Counted from the stretch's first letter, positions 1 to 13,700 are shown. The stretch: DNA of 64,000 bases from Eudorina sp. 2006-703-Eu-15 (GCA_003117195.1 BDSI01000021.1:868001-932000), one strand, 5' to 3'. Notes: generated by a model from the letters alone, not told the origin. Numbers and translations are program-made.

Positions 1-1875
1 TGGCCGCGCCGCGCTGCTGCACGGTGGTGATGAACTCCCCGTTCAGCCAGGCGTCGTCCGCCACCACTGACCGGATCGGCTTGCCGTCCACGGTGCCGTG
101 GTTGACGTCCGGGTACTGGGTCGACGAATGGTTTCCCCAGATGATCACGTTCTTCACTGCGGTAACGTGCGCACCCGTGCGCTCCGAAATCTGCAGGGGC
201 GGTCACCAGCAAGGAAATTCGGGTCAGCCAGGGCACGGCGGAAAGCGAGACGAGCGCGCGGCAGGAACCATCGAAAAATGAGATTTGGGTCAAGCCTCCG
301 TGGTATCCAGGCGGGGCGTGAAGCCACCGGGATTGTTCATCACATCGTACCTGGCCCAGCGCGCGGTTGTGGTCGAGGCGGGTGAGGCACGTGATGTTCT
401 CTCGCGGGATCGAGGGCGCGTTCTCCGCGAGAATCAGGGCGTTGGTGTTGGCGGGGTTGGCCACCACCACCACCTGCAGGCGAGCCGGGCCGGCCACAGG
501 CAGAGCGTTGGGATGTATGTCCCACGGACGGCTCCGATCGGTATGCGCTCTGCATCACAAGCAGCTGTGATCAATGTAACGGCTTCACTGGTCAACATGA
601 AGCTTTCATTCGTCCCACACAGATGCGATTCATATTAGTGCGCAGATGAGGATGCTGTGTGATGCAATGTATTCAAGCGTATTCTCGCGGGCGTCGCTAC
701 CTTGACGTCCTTGGAGGCGTTCTCCGCCAGCGCGGACGCCTGGCTCTTGTAAATCGACACGTTCTTCGCCATGACATCTTTGCGCTCCTCGCCCGCCTTG
801 CGTGGGTAGCCACCCACCATCACCGCAACATCCACGTCCTTGCTCGCCGCAGCCACGTCGGTGAAGGTGAATACCCCTGCGTTCACAAGCACCGTGAAAG
901 TGACAGCATGCAGGCTTCGGCGCACGCGCCATTCGCCATGGGTGGACATCTAGGACCGACCCACAACCACAGATAGCAGCGCAGCGCTGCCACGTATGGC
1001 CCTGTCGCAGGCAGGGCCGAGAGGCCGCTGTGCTCAGCCGTGCATCCGCACTTCAGCACTAAACTCGCGGCCATCGGCCGCGGACAGCCTCGCACCAATG
1101 TAAGTTGCCGAGCGCCTGGCTGAGTGGTGATGGTTGGCAGCATGAAGGAAGACCCAAGGGTCGTGGTAGACTCCCGAGCAAGCTCAAGCACTCGCTCAAT
1201 TTATGGATCGTTCTTATCGATACATCATACCCACACACTTGGTGTAAAGCAGGAACGTGTTCATTCGACGATGTTCTCATTTTCTCATATGCACCGCGGG
1301 CGTTCCGCTGAAAAACCCTTCACACAAATAATATCGCTTACCCTCCAGAAGAGGATAGGCGCCATCAACCAGCTCCATCCTCAGGCCTTCAAGGGCATTC
1401 TTGGCCGGCTCAACGTCCAAGAGGTGCAAAATGATGGGTTGGTCGCTGCCGAACATAGCCCCTGTCGCCACTTGCGGAGCCAGAGCATAGCCAATCTGAC
1501 CTGGTATAATATATCCAGATGGAGCACATAGCAGTCAACTCACAAGCAGGGTTGTTTTCCGTCATACTCTCCAACCGCACTTCGATCAATTCACCACCCT
1601 AACGGAGCAAACTCAACACGAGTCTTCAAATCATACTGTTATACACCGCAAGGATGTACCGTTGATAAAGTGAGCAGCTATCATACGTCGCAACCATTTA
1701 CAGGAAGTGCAACACGTTGCAGTTGCACGCGTCGTTGCAGCTCACCCGCAGCGCCAGTAATCATCACCCGAAGCGCCTTCCGCTTCTTGAGGGTCACCAG
1801 ATATTTGGTACCTAGCACCAAGCCGGCTCCCAGAAGCGCTGCTCCCGCTAGGGATAGGACCTGCGTCTTGGCCAT
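1..1875 (-). CDS. MDH: NAD-dependent malate dehydrogenase, cytosolic type, with hydrophobic N-terminal extension (3' end outside window)
   Basis: Interconverts malate and oxaloacetate with NAD(H). Five exons read on the minus strand with consistent phases: 1746-1875, 1342-1500, 701-876, 351-473 and 1-190 (continues beyond base 1). Together they give about 259 residues. Visible hallmarks are the nucleotide-binding loop ITGAAGQIGYAL, the substrate-binding segment [26 protein letters not shown], and the catalytic-His segment [15 protein letters not shown]. These match the cytosolic MDH family rather than the mitochondrial or glyoxysomal type. The ATG at 1875 is the first in frame. It adds about 37 residues before the Rossmann fold, including a hydrophobic stretch ([17 protein letters not shown]) followed by [10 protein letters not shown], which looks like a membrane anchor or targeting signal and is not usual for this family. 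The C-terminal third is missing only because the window ends. Confidence 0.9.
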
Positions 1876-2422
1876 TCTTCACAAGGAGCCTAAACTTTGG
1901 ACTGTGCTGCTAGTCTCCCTGGCCTAAACTATGTCTTTCGGTTTTGTTTCCGACAAATCTGAAAAAATGTTCAGGGATGTTGTCTAACTGGACAACGGCA
2001 AAATCCAGTACGGGCGGGACGAGCCAAAAAAACCCAACCAGGAGTCATGCAGCCGTTTCCAAATCGAAGCAAAGCAGACCTTTTGGCCTTCGAGCAAGCG
2101 TCGTGCGATGCAGTGCACCTCGCTTGACATCTCTTGCAGTTCGGGTTCCCGCAACTGCCATGCTTCCTAGAGATGACTTACCCAGTGCCATTGCATTGTC
2201 AGGTAAGAGAGAAGATAACTTGTCAGCCCTGAAACTCCGTGACTAGGATGGCATCCTTGCAGTACCTCCGCAGTCTCGTCGCCCGTCACCCGTCGACATA
2301 GCAGTTCACCCCGTCGCAGTTCACCCCGTCGCATAATTCCCCAGCATTTGCAGTTTTGCACACAAAACCAGCAGCACACAAACCAGCAGCACACAAACCA
2401 GCAGCACTTTCAAGTTCAAATT
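1876..2422. other. Intergenic spacer between MDH start and amino acid permease stop
   Basis: About 550 bases separate two genes that both read leftwards. It should hold the MDH promoter and 5' UTR and the permease 3' UTR. Two short direct repeats are visible near 2300-2330 (GCAGTTCACCCCGTC) and 2365-2410 (CACAAACCAGCAG). No further gene was recognised. Confidence 0.5.
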
Positions 2423-5400
2423 TCACGCACCCCATCCTGCCCACCGCCACACCATCTGCACGCTGCTATCGGCCCCCGGCCCAGTCCCCCGCTCCGGGCG
2501 CCCTAGCCCCCACACACCCCCAAGCCATTCCGTTGCGCTCTGGCCTTGCCCCTGCCCCGGCACGGGCTCCGGATGTGGATGCCGCATCGAGAAGTACATG
2601 CCCACGAACACATTGATGAACAGCGCCACCCCCAAAGCGGCCACAAGCCATGCGGCGCCTCGCTGCAACACATGGCCCAGGGTCTTCTTGTCCTTGAAAC
2701 GGAGGATGAGCGCGGCCGGGATGATGAAGCACATGATGGTGCAGGCCACCGCCCCCACGAAACTGATGACGTCCCAGATGGAAGGCACGAACACCGCGAT
2801 GACGTACGTGGCGAGCAGCAGGAGGTGGGTGACGGACAGGTACAACCGCGAGGAGACAGGGCCCGCGTCGGGAGCCGCCTGGGCGGGCGCGACCACTTCC
2901 TGTGCAACGGGAATCACGGGATACGGCGGATGAACGGCGGAAGGGGCTTTAAAGCGGATCAGCAAATATTTCACAGCCCTGAAGCCCAGAACGAGCCGGA
3001 GGAAGGGTGTGAATATTATTATTATGGATGTTACAGCGGACCCCGCGGGTCATCGGTGACAGCCATTGGTGTGAATATGGATTGTGTGTGGTCCAAGGGA
3101 GCTGCCGGGAAGGCTACGCACCCAGTGCAACGGTGACCGGTCAGCGACGGTACCCCCCGGCCAAGCTGTTTTCCGTTGCTGCATGTATGGCGGCTCGGCT
3201 GCACCCGCCGCAGGTCAACCCATGGCTTTCGAGTCTGCCTGTGGCAACAGTCTAACGACCATCTAAGATCTAACCCTCTCGTGTGCTCCACTCGTCGCTA
3301 TTGTTTGTAAATAAATATGTCATGTCACAGTGCTTGTGATGCCATACCGTACCCACCAGCATGGATTGTCGCAGCGGGAACATGATCAGCACCGACGACC
3401 CGATCAGACTGCCCGCGTAGCCGCCCATGACGCCCAACGACACGACGGTTGCGGCGGTTGGGCCGATCAACGGAGTCAGCTGCGCGGCCGACAGGTTGTT
3501 CAAGAAATTGCCCCGGATGTCGCGGCCGAAGGCCGTATAAGCGGCCACTGTCACGACCATGAAGAGCACGGTGACCATGGTCAGAGAAAGCGCCACGACG
3601 CGGTCCAGTACGGCGGGGTTGTACGGCACCAGCATGGTGCGAAGCGGGTGGACGGACTGGTGGCAGGAGGCCTGCAGGAGGCAAAGGATACCGGATGGGG
3701 GACTTCGGAGGCGAAGCTCATGCTGGGTTGTTGCCTGGATTACGTGAATAACTTGCATGAGTGGATGACTTGCGTACATCCACGGCCATTTGTCAGTCGA
3801 CCCAGATCGCCCCAAATCCAACGCCGCCCGTCACCCTGCGTCGCCCACTCCAGCATTGGCCACCGACTGGCTTCATTCGTTGCCCCGCAATGGGGCTAAA
3901 ACACCGTGTCCTTGTCGAGCTCCCTTGCACCCACCATCGAGGGACTGCGCCCCACCCTATCCGCCCCTGCGCGCCCGTGCAACCGGGTCCCACGCAGCCG
4001 CCGCTCTACCCCATCGCGTACGGCGTGTACTCATCAACCCCCAACCCATCCACGTACCGCGGTCAGCAGAATCGGCACCACGGCCAGGGCAGTCGTGATT
4101 CGGGACGGCGTGTCGGACCCCAGGCCTGGCAGGTCCGGTCCGAAGGGCAGCTCGTGCGCCGTGCCGTTCGCCACCGCCGCCAGGCCCAGCCAGCAGGTCG
4201 CCACCGCGAAGCCCACCAGCGACAGCAGCCCGATGACGTTGACCGCGCCAAGGTGGTTCATGCTTCGCAGCGACGTCAACGGCGCGAGCACGGCCGCCGT
4301 CAGGATCGCGAGCACGAAGGGCCGGCCGACCCACCATTCGTGCCTTCGGGGGGGGGGGGGGGTTGCCAGGGTTTGGGTTTTGGGTTTGGGTTTCGGAGTT
4401 CAGGTTTCAGCGCACGGGGTTCCTCAGATCGTGCGTCGTGGTCACATATCTCGCACGGGGCAACGTACGGGTCGTGACCCGACCCGCTCACCATGCTTGC
4501 TTGCATACGGTACCCCTTGTCCGTGACCGCGGCCATGCATTGCATAGGGTACCCGAGCCCCGTGACTGGCCTGTGCGCGAATACGGTACCGTATTGAATC
4601 ATCCGTATGTCCTGCCGAGCATGGGCTGGCAATAAGTACTTCCAAAACCCGGCGGGCCATGCAACATCAGCGTACCTCAAAGCACGGGGCAACCAGGTGG
4701 TGATGAGGCCATCCAACTGGGGCTCCTCACCTGCGCCCAGGCAGCCCAACGTGTACTACTTGTATGACTTGACCAAGGCATGCTTGCCGGGAAAGCGCCC
4801 GGCAGCCTAGGTGTCCTGGCGGATAGATGGCTGGCGCGCTTTGCCTGTCGTTAGCCATTGCCCACCGCCCATCCCGGAAGCTCAAAATATTTTGTCGCCA
4901 AACCTAACTACCTCAGACAACACAGGTTTTGCAAGGTCGCTTACCGATCAGCAAGTCGCCGATGATATCAATGTAAACCACCTGCAGCAGCCGCAAGACA
5001 GCAGATGGCCAGGACGCAGCAGTACAGCAGTCAGACACGGTAGCTTGCAAGCAGCAGGAATGAATAAATGAACGTTACAACGGACCCCAAAAGGATCAAG
5101 CAGCATGCGCTGGCAAGTGCTGTCATGGCTTCCGGCCCCGCACCTCGAAGCCCAGGCAGCCCAGCAGCATCGTCGCCTGCGGAACGGTACGGCAAACACA
5201 CACAACGGCGGCTCAGTAAGTTCTCGTGGCTCAGTTTTCTTACAAACACACAACGGCGGTTTGGGCCGGGGCGTGGGGTGGGGTGGGGTGGGTCGGGGCG
5301 TGGGGTAGGTGGGGGTTGTCGCTGGACACAATGGCGCGGGGGGCTTCTTCAGAGGTGGTGATTTGGATCGAGCACAACACACGCAGCCCCTAACCGCTGA

Positions 5401-7131
5401 TTGCATCCCGGTTTTGCGAAGCGGACTCGTGTCTTGCGGCAAGCGCGGCTCGTGATCCCAAACACGCACAAGCCTCCTCCTGCCGTACACCTAGGTGGAA
5501 TTTCTCCCACAAATGCGAACACTGCCACCTTGTTGCAACACACATCAAACCGTCGTCCCCGTAGCACAGTCAGACGACGAAGCCGCTGGACAAGTGCGAC
5601 GCCTGACGTGTGATTTGAATGACTAAGTGAATGACGTAATGTGTCAGCAGCACGTGTTATGGCGCCCGCATCCGTCCACACGTTAACTGGGAACCCAGGG
5701 CCGAGGGCTGCCCGGAGGTGCCAGCCAAATTGGCATCTTGGGCTTACCGTATGTTATGCGACGAGGCACCCCAGCACCTTACGACCCGCGTCGCTTCCCC
5801 TTGCGTCATGACCGTGAGCACTTCACACCACCACGACACGGGCAAGGCCTCCGGTCCGGGTCCGAACCCGGTTACCAAGTGCCTGACTGGTATTTCAAGA
5901 TGGCCGCACATCTGCGTAACTACGTTGTCATTTCACGCAGTCGCTGACCAGACCACGCAACGTGATTACCGAGCCGGTATGACATCCCACCTGCAGGATC
6001 TTCTCCGACCAGCGACCCAGGGCTTTCCGAACCAAGGCTGCGTACGTGTCCTGTCGGCTGCAGTCTGAAGCGTAGATCAGACCTGCAAGCGGTTGTCATC
6101 AATGACACAAAGGACCTTGTCTTGAAACGCATTTAAAGACATCTTTCCACCATAGCTGACTGACAGCCGACAAGCCATTAGAAGTCCATGCGCGATCTAG
6201 GTCCTCGTGATCTGGGTCACCGTGATTTGGGTCACCGTGATTTGGGTCACCGTGATTTGGGTCAACCCGATCTGGGTCACGTCGAACAGCATTGATTACC
6301 GCGAAAGACACGACGGACCCAGAGACACGACGAAACCCAGAGACACGACGGACTGCGACATGGTGTTGTGCCACTCCTGCCCCGCAGCACAGGTACGATG
6401 AGCACGTGGCACATGCGACCTCGGCCACGCAACTGCAATCTTTCCCCTAGCCGCAACCCCCTTGGGCGGCGTACCGTGGACCGTGAAGTGGGTTAGCCAG
6501 CCCACCAGCACCAGCAATGACATGCCCAGGCCCCAGCCAAGCAACGCCACAGCTTTGGGAAGAGCCTGTGAGGAAGCCAACAGGAGGCCCAGGCAAGCGA
6601 TGTCTTGTTCCCTTATTATGTGCACCCTGTCGCCACCGGCCAGGGCACTACAAACACGTGTACCCGGGAGCCATGAGGTCCGCTGAGCACGGGCAAGGTC
6701 CCTTCCAGCTATCCACGACCCATCCCGTCGGGATACAGACAGCAAACTCAACAGACATTACGCCCAGGTAATTCTGACGGCGCAGATTCCGTTGTCCGCA
6801 CCATTATGCCGGCGCCCAAAATGACCTTCGTCAGGTTGAAAGTGCACTCCCAGAAATTGCTTTTTACACGCTGCGCGTCTTCGTGCTGGAACGGCGAAGT
6901 CGGCAGCATCGGAACCCGAAGATCTGCAGGCAGAGGTAAGCGTGCGATCATCATAGCATCTGAAGGGAGTAAGGTGCACGCCAAGGAACGCGAGCCGCAT
7001 GCTGAAGGGAGCCGGGTACGTCCGTGACTAAGGAAGGCGGGTACCATCTGGGTTCCAACGCATCGTTGCTGGCACAGCACATGAGAGAAGTGCGCCCGTA
7101 TACCCCCCATTAGACCAAATGCTTTCAACAT
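2423..7131 (-). CDS. Amino acid permease, AAAP/SLC38-like family, 10 exons
   Basis: Predicted proton- or sodium-coupled amino acid transporter in a membrane. Exons on the minus strand: 7104-7131, 6802-6923, 6475-6565, 5991-6064, 5144-5176, 4945-4981, 4676-4730, 4058-4343, about 3357-3671, and 2423-2899. They sum to 1518 nt, or 505 residues, with matching phases throughout. The family start is seen as FNLTKVILGAGIM joined to ALPKAVALLGWGLG. Then come VVYIDIIGDLLIG, APLTSLRSMNHLGAVNVIGL, a central CHQSVHPLRTM, and a final multi-helix exon with FVPSIWDVISFVGAVACTI. About 10-11 membrane segments are expected. The first exon codes for only nine residues plus one base, so the start is the least certain part. 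The donor of the ninth exon could be at 3357 or 3353; only 3357 keeps phase. Intron 7 ends in a pure C tract next to its AG. Confidence 0.88.
4347..4364 (-). other. Homopolymeric polypyrimidine tract at a 3' splice site
   Basis: On the plus strand this is a run of about 18 G, so the transcript has a pure C tract immediately before GAAG and the exon starting at 4343. It acts as the polypyrimidine tract of the permease intron 7 acceptor. Its length is prone to slippage. Confidence 0.6.
6203..6265. repeat. 15-bp tandem repeat in permease intron
   Basis: Four head-to-tail copies of a unit close to GTGATTTGGGTCACC lie inside the permease intron between exons 3 and 4. The flanking 6205-6220 and 6262-6280 segments carry degenerate copies. 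Not coding. Confidence 0.8.
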
Positions 7132-10100
7132 CGTTCGCGGAAAAGCTCATCACGTTGCCATGACTGAGGCGCCGGCAGCCTGCCACGACTGTTCCCTCCA
7201 AGCGCTGTGTTGCTACGACATCACGTTGCAATGCTCGCAATGGTTACCCCACATCACTTGCCCTGACTCATTTCCTCGATATCTTGTTGAGCCGTGTTCA
7301 GTTGACCTGGAGCCATTTCAGGATGACGAAAATTTACACTGCTTAACAATTAATTCAAATTGCGCCTTTTGGGGACCGTTTATCTTTCCGCCGGTAAGCT
7401 ATCTTCAATGAATGTATCGTAAAGTGCGACCCTTTCCAGCTCCGATATTGAGAAATATAGTCGTGATAGCAATCTAATATGAAAATAATATATGAAAGTC
7501 GGTTGTGATAACTATTATCATTCACGCGCCGAAACCATACAGGTTGGCGCTCATCCGGAATTCATGTTGCTGAAGTCGTGACGAAAGCTTGACAAGCGAA
7601 GACTGAGGCGGATTTTCAGCTCATCATTCGCGTCTGCGAAACCCTACCGTATCCTCGACAGGGACCCCAAAGTATCTTGGCGCTAATAAAGGCTTGCTTA
7701 TGAACTACATTTACAAGTCCATGCCTGCACGCTTTGTATAATCCTTCGTCATGTCAAGCTCCATAAGCACATTGGGCGAGGCGAGCACCATTCAATATTG
7801 TCGTTACAATATAGAACAATCACAACCAATATACATATTGCTGACGCAATCGTTTTTCATTATGATCAGCCGTGTTCGCCTGGACTAAGTACTCAGGCGC
7901 TGAAGCATGTAAAACCATCATCAGCATCAGCGTCGTTGCACCCTTCCTATCAAGCGTATTGCGAGAGTACAGCAAAATTATAGAGCCCGAGCACACGGTT
8001 TTACACCGCCGCTCTGGCTTTATAATTGCAATCGAGAGCATAGTGCTCATACCCTGCGCAATTTAGCCTTGAATGATCACCAAAGAGCGGGCTGCTGCGG
8101 CCGTGCGCGCATTCGCGTGACCTAGCAGATCGACAGGCGAGCTGCTTGCGTTCGTGGTGGGGATGGCCCAATGTCCGTTGCGCCGATTAAGCGACTTCAC
8201 AAACATCCATTTATCAGCATGCATCGCAGGGTGTCTGTCTCAACCTGTCCGGCAGGGTCCGGCTTAGGGCAGGGACTGGCTTAGGGCAGGGACTGGTTTT
8301 ACGGCAAGCGTTAGGGGTCTTGGAAGGCGCCCGCAAAGATTGCACGCTTCGTTGGTTGGGGCTGGTTGTGGGCAAAGACTCTTCCTCGCGAATTTCGACA
8401 CAGGCCGAGCGCCAGCCGCTGTGTGGCAGCAATAATGTAGCAGTCAAGCTTATGTTGACGTTGTGGCTTGGCTGTCCGCAGGCGCGACGGCTTCTGTGGA
8501 AGGTGCGGAGGCCTTTGCTTGGGGCGCTAGCAGCTGGGCTGCCTGTAAAGCGAGAGGGCACGCACTGGTCGCTTTGGGGCGGGTGGGTGGGTGTTGCTGG
8601 GCGCTGCGGGGCGCGCTGGTTGCGCCAATTCGTGTGTATGTCTGTTTAATGAGAAGCCCACCGTGTGTATGTGTGTGTATGGGGGTGCTGGGTGCTGGGA
8701 GATAGAGGCGACCAAGGGCGGCTGGCGGGCCGGGGGCGCTCACCTGGACGGCGCGACGGCTTCAATGCGCGCCAGCTGTTCGCAGGGATCGGTCGACGAC
8801 TCGACGTAGTGGCGGGACGTTGGGGCATGGGGTGCGGGTTGCTGGGCGTATGCCGGAGTAACGAACTCATAACGCAAGCACCCGTGCACAGCGTGCACGT
8901 TACAGCCGGAGTAGTGCGGGCTTGGATGGGTTGGCGTGAGATGCCGGGGAAGGTGTTCCGCTCAAAAACAAAAATATTGTCCCTGGCGGGCTACTCGATA
9001 CTAGATGAGCATTGCCCCAGGGCCTATGGGCCCAGTCTTATGGCTAGGGCGGCTTGGCGTTCCGTGATCACGCAATCCCCGTTCTCTGAAGGCCTTTGCA
9101 GCGGCAGTGGAAACACGGGGGTACATTGAAGAAAAGGGGCGAGGTGCCCGAGGACATGTGGGGCGCGGTGGCCGCCTGGGGCTTCTATCTTATGGTGTAG
9201 CTGGGTCGTTCTGGCGGGGGCAGCTTGGAGATGAGGGCAGGTTGGATTGGAAATGAAATGTGTCCGAAAGGTGTTGGGCTGAGCCCGGCAGCATTGGCTT
9301 TTGGCTAGGAGAGGGATGGGGGAGGACGGTGGTCTTGCTCCTTGGCGCTGCGGTGTGTTGCGTTGGCGGCCGAATGGCTTGGAACTTGACACAGCACGAG
9401 TTGGGGTTCTGAAGGTGTCCGGTCTACCTGTCGCCCCGCAGCCAAGGTTTTGGCAGGCCAGTAGTGTGGGTCTTGACAGGTGCTGGAAGGTAAAAACCAT
9501 CGAGACCCGGGGGCTTTCGCGCCATGCTCAACACTGCTCTGGAACTTCCACACAGAATTTGTCGTACATTTGTCACGCTCGTCCACACGATCGGGGCTTC
9601 CCTTGAGCGCTTGCCATGAATGTGCCGGGATAAGTCAGGCTTTGCCACCACGCAGTGCTGATCGCACCCAAACACAGGCAACCACGTGCAAACCCCCACG
9701 GCCGCCGTACCGTCATCAAACGGTGAACGACTTCAGGCCGCCTACTCCCTAACATTATTACGGCCCTGCCTGCGTCAACTCGTTCACCGGACGGTCTCTC
9801 TAGGCCCCGCCGTGAGGCTGTGGAACCGTGGCGGGGGAGGCGGCAGCGGTCGAGGGCGTACACTGCCAGTAGGGGGAACACCCACCTAAAGGGAACACCG
9901 ACCCTTGCCTAATGCGACAGCTCCAGAAATCCAAATTATGTCACCCAAGACACGATGCCTGCCGTGCACGATCGGGAACGTCAGGTGAGGAAGGGTGAGG
10001 ACGTGGGGTAGATTATGAGATAGACTGAAGCAGTGGCTGCAGGTGTAAGAGCTACGGGACTCAAGAAGGTCATGCCATGTGTAATTTATAACATTGGTTG

Positions 10101-10744
10101 AACCTGAAACGTTTTTACGCGTTTGAAATTTCTTATGATGTATGACTCATTGCGCCCACCAAATTTACAGCATCTGATTTTCAAAGTGGGGAGATACATA
10201 TGATATCTTAGTATATGTATTGCTTTGAACTATAGGTCTTACGGCGTGTCCGGGTGCTGGGAGTCGGTACCGCCTCCCGTCGTCGAAACACGAGGTGGGC
10301 GATCATCGAGAGCCACTCTGAGGAAATGCGTAATTCCTTTTATTATGATAAACTTGATAAAAACATTTTCAAGAAACTGTTGGCGTACTGGTTTGGTAGT
10401 CACCTACGAGCTTGACTGTAGACTTCCCGACGTATGCACGGCGGCAGGAGTTGCACTACCTGACATGTATATGAAACAATAGATAGATAGTGTATGGTTT
10501 GTCCACGGCAAAGACCTGGGCCACCCTTGTCGACTAGTGCATAGGCTGCGGTCGAGTTTCTTGCCACCATCCTTTATGCGTACCGACCGTATCAAGGGCA
10601 TCACAGGCGCTGCCTTAATTTATATACTGAAGTTTTGGATGTAAAGATGCAACATTCCTGACGCCGCGAGTTTAAATCGACAGCGGCGAAACGCACCCAA
10701 CGCTTTGGCAGAATACTTCTAAACCATTGGAACTTGATACTTGG
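7132..10744. other. Intergenic region, 3.6 kb, no gene recognised
   Basis: This separates the divergent permease (minus) and unknown membrane protein (plus). AT-rich stretches lie at about 7330-7560, 7780-8060 and 10080-10230, against a GC-rich background at 8200-9900. A 19-bp direct repeat (GGCTTAGGGCAGGGACTGG type) is at about 8262-8297. The open frames here (for example 9024-9500 minus and 8665-9129 plus) show no recognisable domain or plausible splice chain, so they are treated as chance frames. Confidence 0.45.
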
Positions 10745-13700
10745 ATGACGTTTCGGACATTCCGTGCGGCTTCGGCGATGCTGGCGCTAGTGGCCTTGTT
10801 TGCTGCTGGGCCCCCGCAATGTGGAGCAGACACCACTGTTTCTGTCGGCGCGCGCTCAGCATCCACCGCTGACATCGATGGAAGTGCCGCGTCGCTCTCC
10901 GCTGGCGTTGCCATGCGAGTCGACTACCGCGACCGACTCGGCGTCTTCGACTTGGACGCCCTGGGCCTCGCAACCGGCATGTGCTCCTTGTTCGGCGACT
11001 GCGACGCCTGCCAGTATCGCGACGTCAATCCTTGCCAGGTGCGGACGCGGGGGAACCCGCCCTGGGGGGGAAGCACTCCATCAAGAGGGGTTGTGGGCTT
11101 GCGGGCCCTCCGCAGTTCCACCGCCATATTCCCCCGTCCGTTTCGCGCCGTCACGTGTACGACGGCAATGATGACGACACCGCGTCCCCACCCACGGGGC
11201 CGACCATCGGGGGGCTTTGCGATTTCGGATGGGTGGGTTGGGAACGGAGACGGTGGTGGCCGCAGCACGGGGCTGGGAATGCCGACCAGGCCGGCTGGAT
11301 TGGATTGGTCACTCGGCCCTCGACTTGGCCGCGTCGCCCGCCGCCCCGCCCCGTGCCGGGCACTGCAAAAGTGGCGGCGCGCTGGAGACCCAAACTTGCG
11401 GCCGAGAACGATACGAACCCCTCCGCCGCCCGTGAACCAACCCGCCACCAACCCGCCTCCACCCGCCCCCGCACCCGCCCCTGCAGGTCGCCGACCGGTA
11501 CGGCGCAGACGTCAGCATCTGCCAGCTGCCCAACCTGCTGGGCGGGGCCGTCTCTTCAGACACGGTGAGTACGACATGAGTACGGTATGCTCCTGGTGTG
11601 TGCTCAAACGTCGTGTTATCGCCATGGGTCGGTTGTGCGGGCGACGTGCGTTGGCGCCGTTGGTGGCGGGTCGAAGGGCGGGGGAGAGAGGGCGGGCGTT
11701 GTTGTGGGCGTCGAGGTGCGGTTGTCTCAAAGCATTCTTAAGAAAAAATTTATATGTATTTTTATATCCATTTGTATAACTATAAAATTATGTAATATAT
11801 ATACTAGACGAACAACAAGGCGTTGTCAAGCCGTAATATGGTACGGGGGGCCTTTGGCGATGGTGGAATGCAGCTGAGCCCGCAAACCCTAGATCCCTCC
11901 ACCGTCACCACCCCGCCCACATACCGCCACTCCCTCGAACCCTAGACCGACCGATCGATCCCCCCGGGCTCCCTCCTCTGCCGCATGCTGGCCTCGCCGT
12001 GCACCCGCGGCCGCCGTACAGCTGTGCGGCGTCGGAGCCGCGGCCGACATCGTCATCGCATCCGCTGTCGGCGGCGGCGGCGGCGGCAAGGACCAGGTGG
12101 TTGGCACCGTTAACGCTTTCCGTACCCGGGCCGGTCAGTTGATGGTGACGCTGACGGCCAGGTGTGGTTGGGCGTTCGAACCCCTCTGGAGCTCGGTGCT
12201 CAACGCCAGCCTTGCTGACGGCGGCGGCGCCGCCGCCGCCGCCGCCACGGGTACGGACGGCGCCGCCGTCGAGACGGCCATGGTGGTGACGGAGGGTCAG
12301 ATCAGCTACAGGGGGGCGCAGATGTACTTCGCGGCGCCCGCGCCGGGGGACGGCAACGAGAGGTACAGCTGCTACACCGCAGAGATCCAGCTGCGCGGCC
12401 TGTCCAGCAATTGCCAGGCCCTGGATCTGGATCTGGATCTGCGAGTGCTTGTACGGCAAGTTAACACCCTGGTGATGGGATCCATCGTGGGCTGGAGCGA
12501 CCCCGTGGTGGTTTGCGAGCAGGCAAGCCAGCAGATTGAGGCGACGGCGCACCTGCAGATGCGCGTGCCGCAGGTATGTACGGCGTACGACAAGTGATCA
12601 AGCATTGGGATGTAGGACTCCACAGTACGGCACCGTAACCAACGACCTTGCACCGCGATACCCACGTTATATTGGTATTATTATTACAAATAAGGATAAT
12701 ATGTAGGGATCGCAATCGGTCGTGGGTTGCGGTGGGGCCAACTGGCGGCTCCAACTGGGGGACCTCCGCTGCGCCCGACGTCTCCCGCCGTTGTGGCGGC
12801 AGGTGCTTGCAGCAGCGCGGCGGAGGGCACCAAGCACACGTGAACAGCACATGTGTCGTGACGCCAAGGAGGTGTACAGCGTCGCTGAGGTTTTCAATAG
12901 ACCCATGGGAAGTTGGCAATCTTGACCCATGGGACCTGGATGGCGACCCCGTGCCCTGCCGTGCTGTGCCGTGTCCTGCCGTGCCGTGCCCTGCCGTGCC
13001 GTGCCGTGCTGTGCCGTGCCCACGTTCCGACGCTGCCGTTCTGGCAGGCGGGTGCAGCTGCCGCCCTCGCGCGGGCCGCGGCCCTCACGGCAGCCCCCGC
13101 CACCGACCCCGACGAGGTGGCGTTGCGGCAGCAGCTCTTCAGCAACGGCGTGGCGGTGACCCACTCGTACTCGGCGGCCGTCGACCCCCGCGAGTAGGTC
13201 CAAAGGGGGGGGCCAGGAGAAACGCGAACGTCCTGGACAGTGGACACGACGGGGTGTGCGGAAACTCGGGCGCTTATCCGGCACTCATGGGGCTCCCCAG
13301 ACGAATACGGCATACCGTACATGAGGTTGGGGCTTGGGGGGGTCAGATGAAACCGTAGGGCCGGTACCGCAAAGGACTTGGGAGGGCCACGTGGATTGCC
13401 CCCTACCCGCCGGGGGTAGAGGGAAAGGCGGGGGACCTCGGTGGGAGGCGTGGGGCGTTCTGGAAAGGCAGGGGGGGAAGAGGCATGGGGGGCCGCCCTG
13501 TCTGGCTACCTTTCAACGCCACCGCCACCGCCACCGCCACTTTTTCTTCGTCCTCGCAGCGCCGCCGCCTCCGCCTGGCTCAGCGACCTGGCCTCCCAAG
13601 CCCCTCTGGTGTCGGTCACGGCCACCTCCGACACGCTGTCCTTCCTGATCGGATCTGTACGGAAGGATCTCCGTAGCGGCCTGCCCGCCAGCCTGACGCC

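Noticed and set aside
3761..4526. Plus-strand frames of 200-240 codons
   Set aside because: Antisense to the amino acid permease exons, which have clear family motifs on the minus strand.
8463..8705. Ala-rich plus-strand frame with an SAGATASVEGAEAFAWGASS-like segment as a small gene
   Set aside because: No recognisable domain, no splice chain, and frames on both strands are equally open in this GC-rich spacer.
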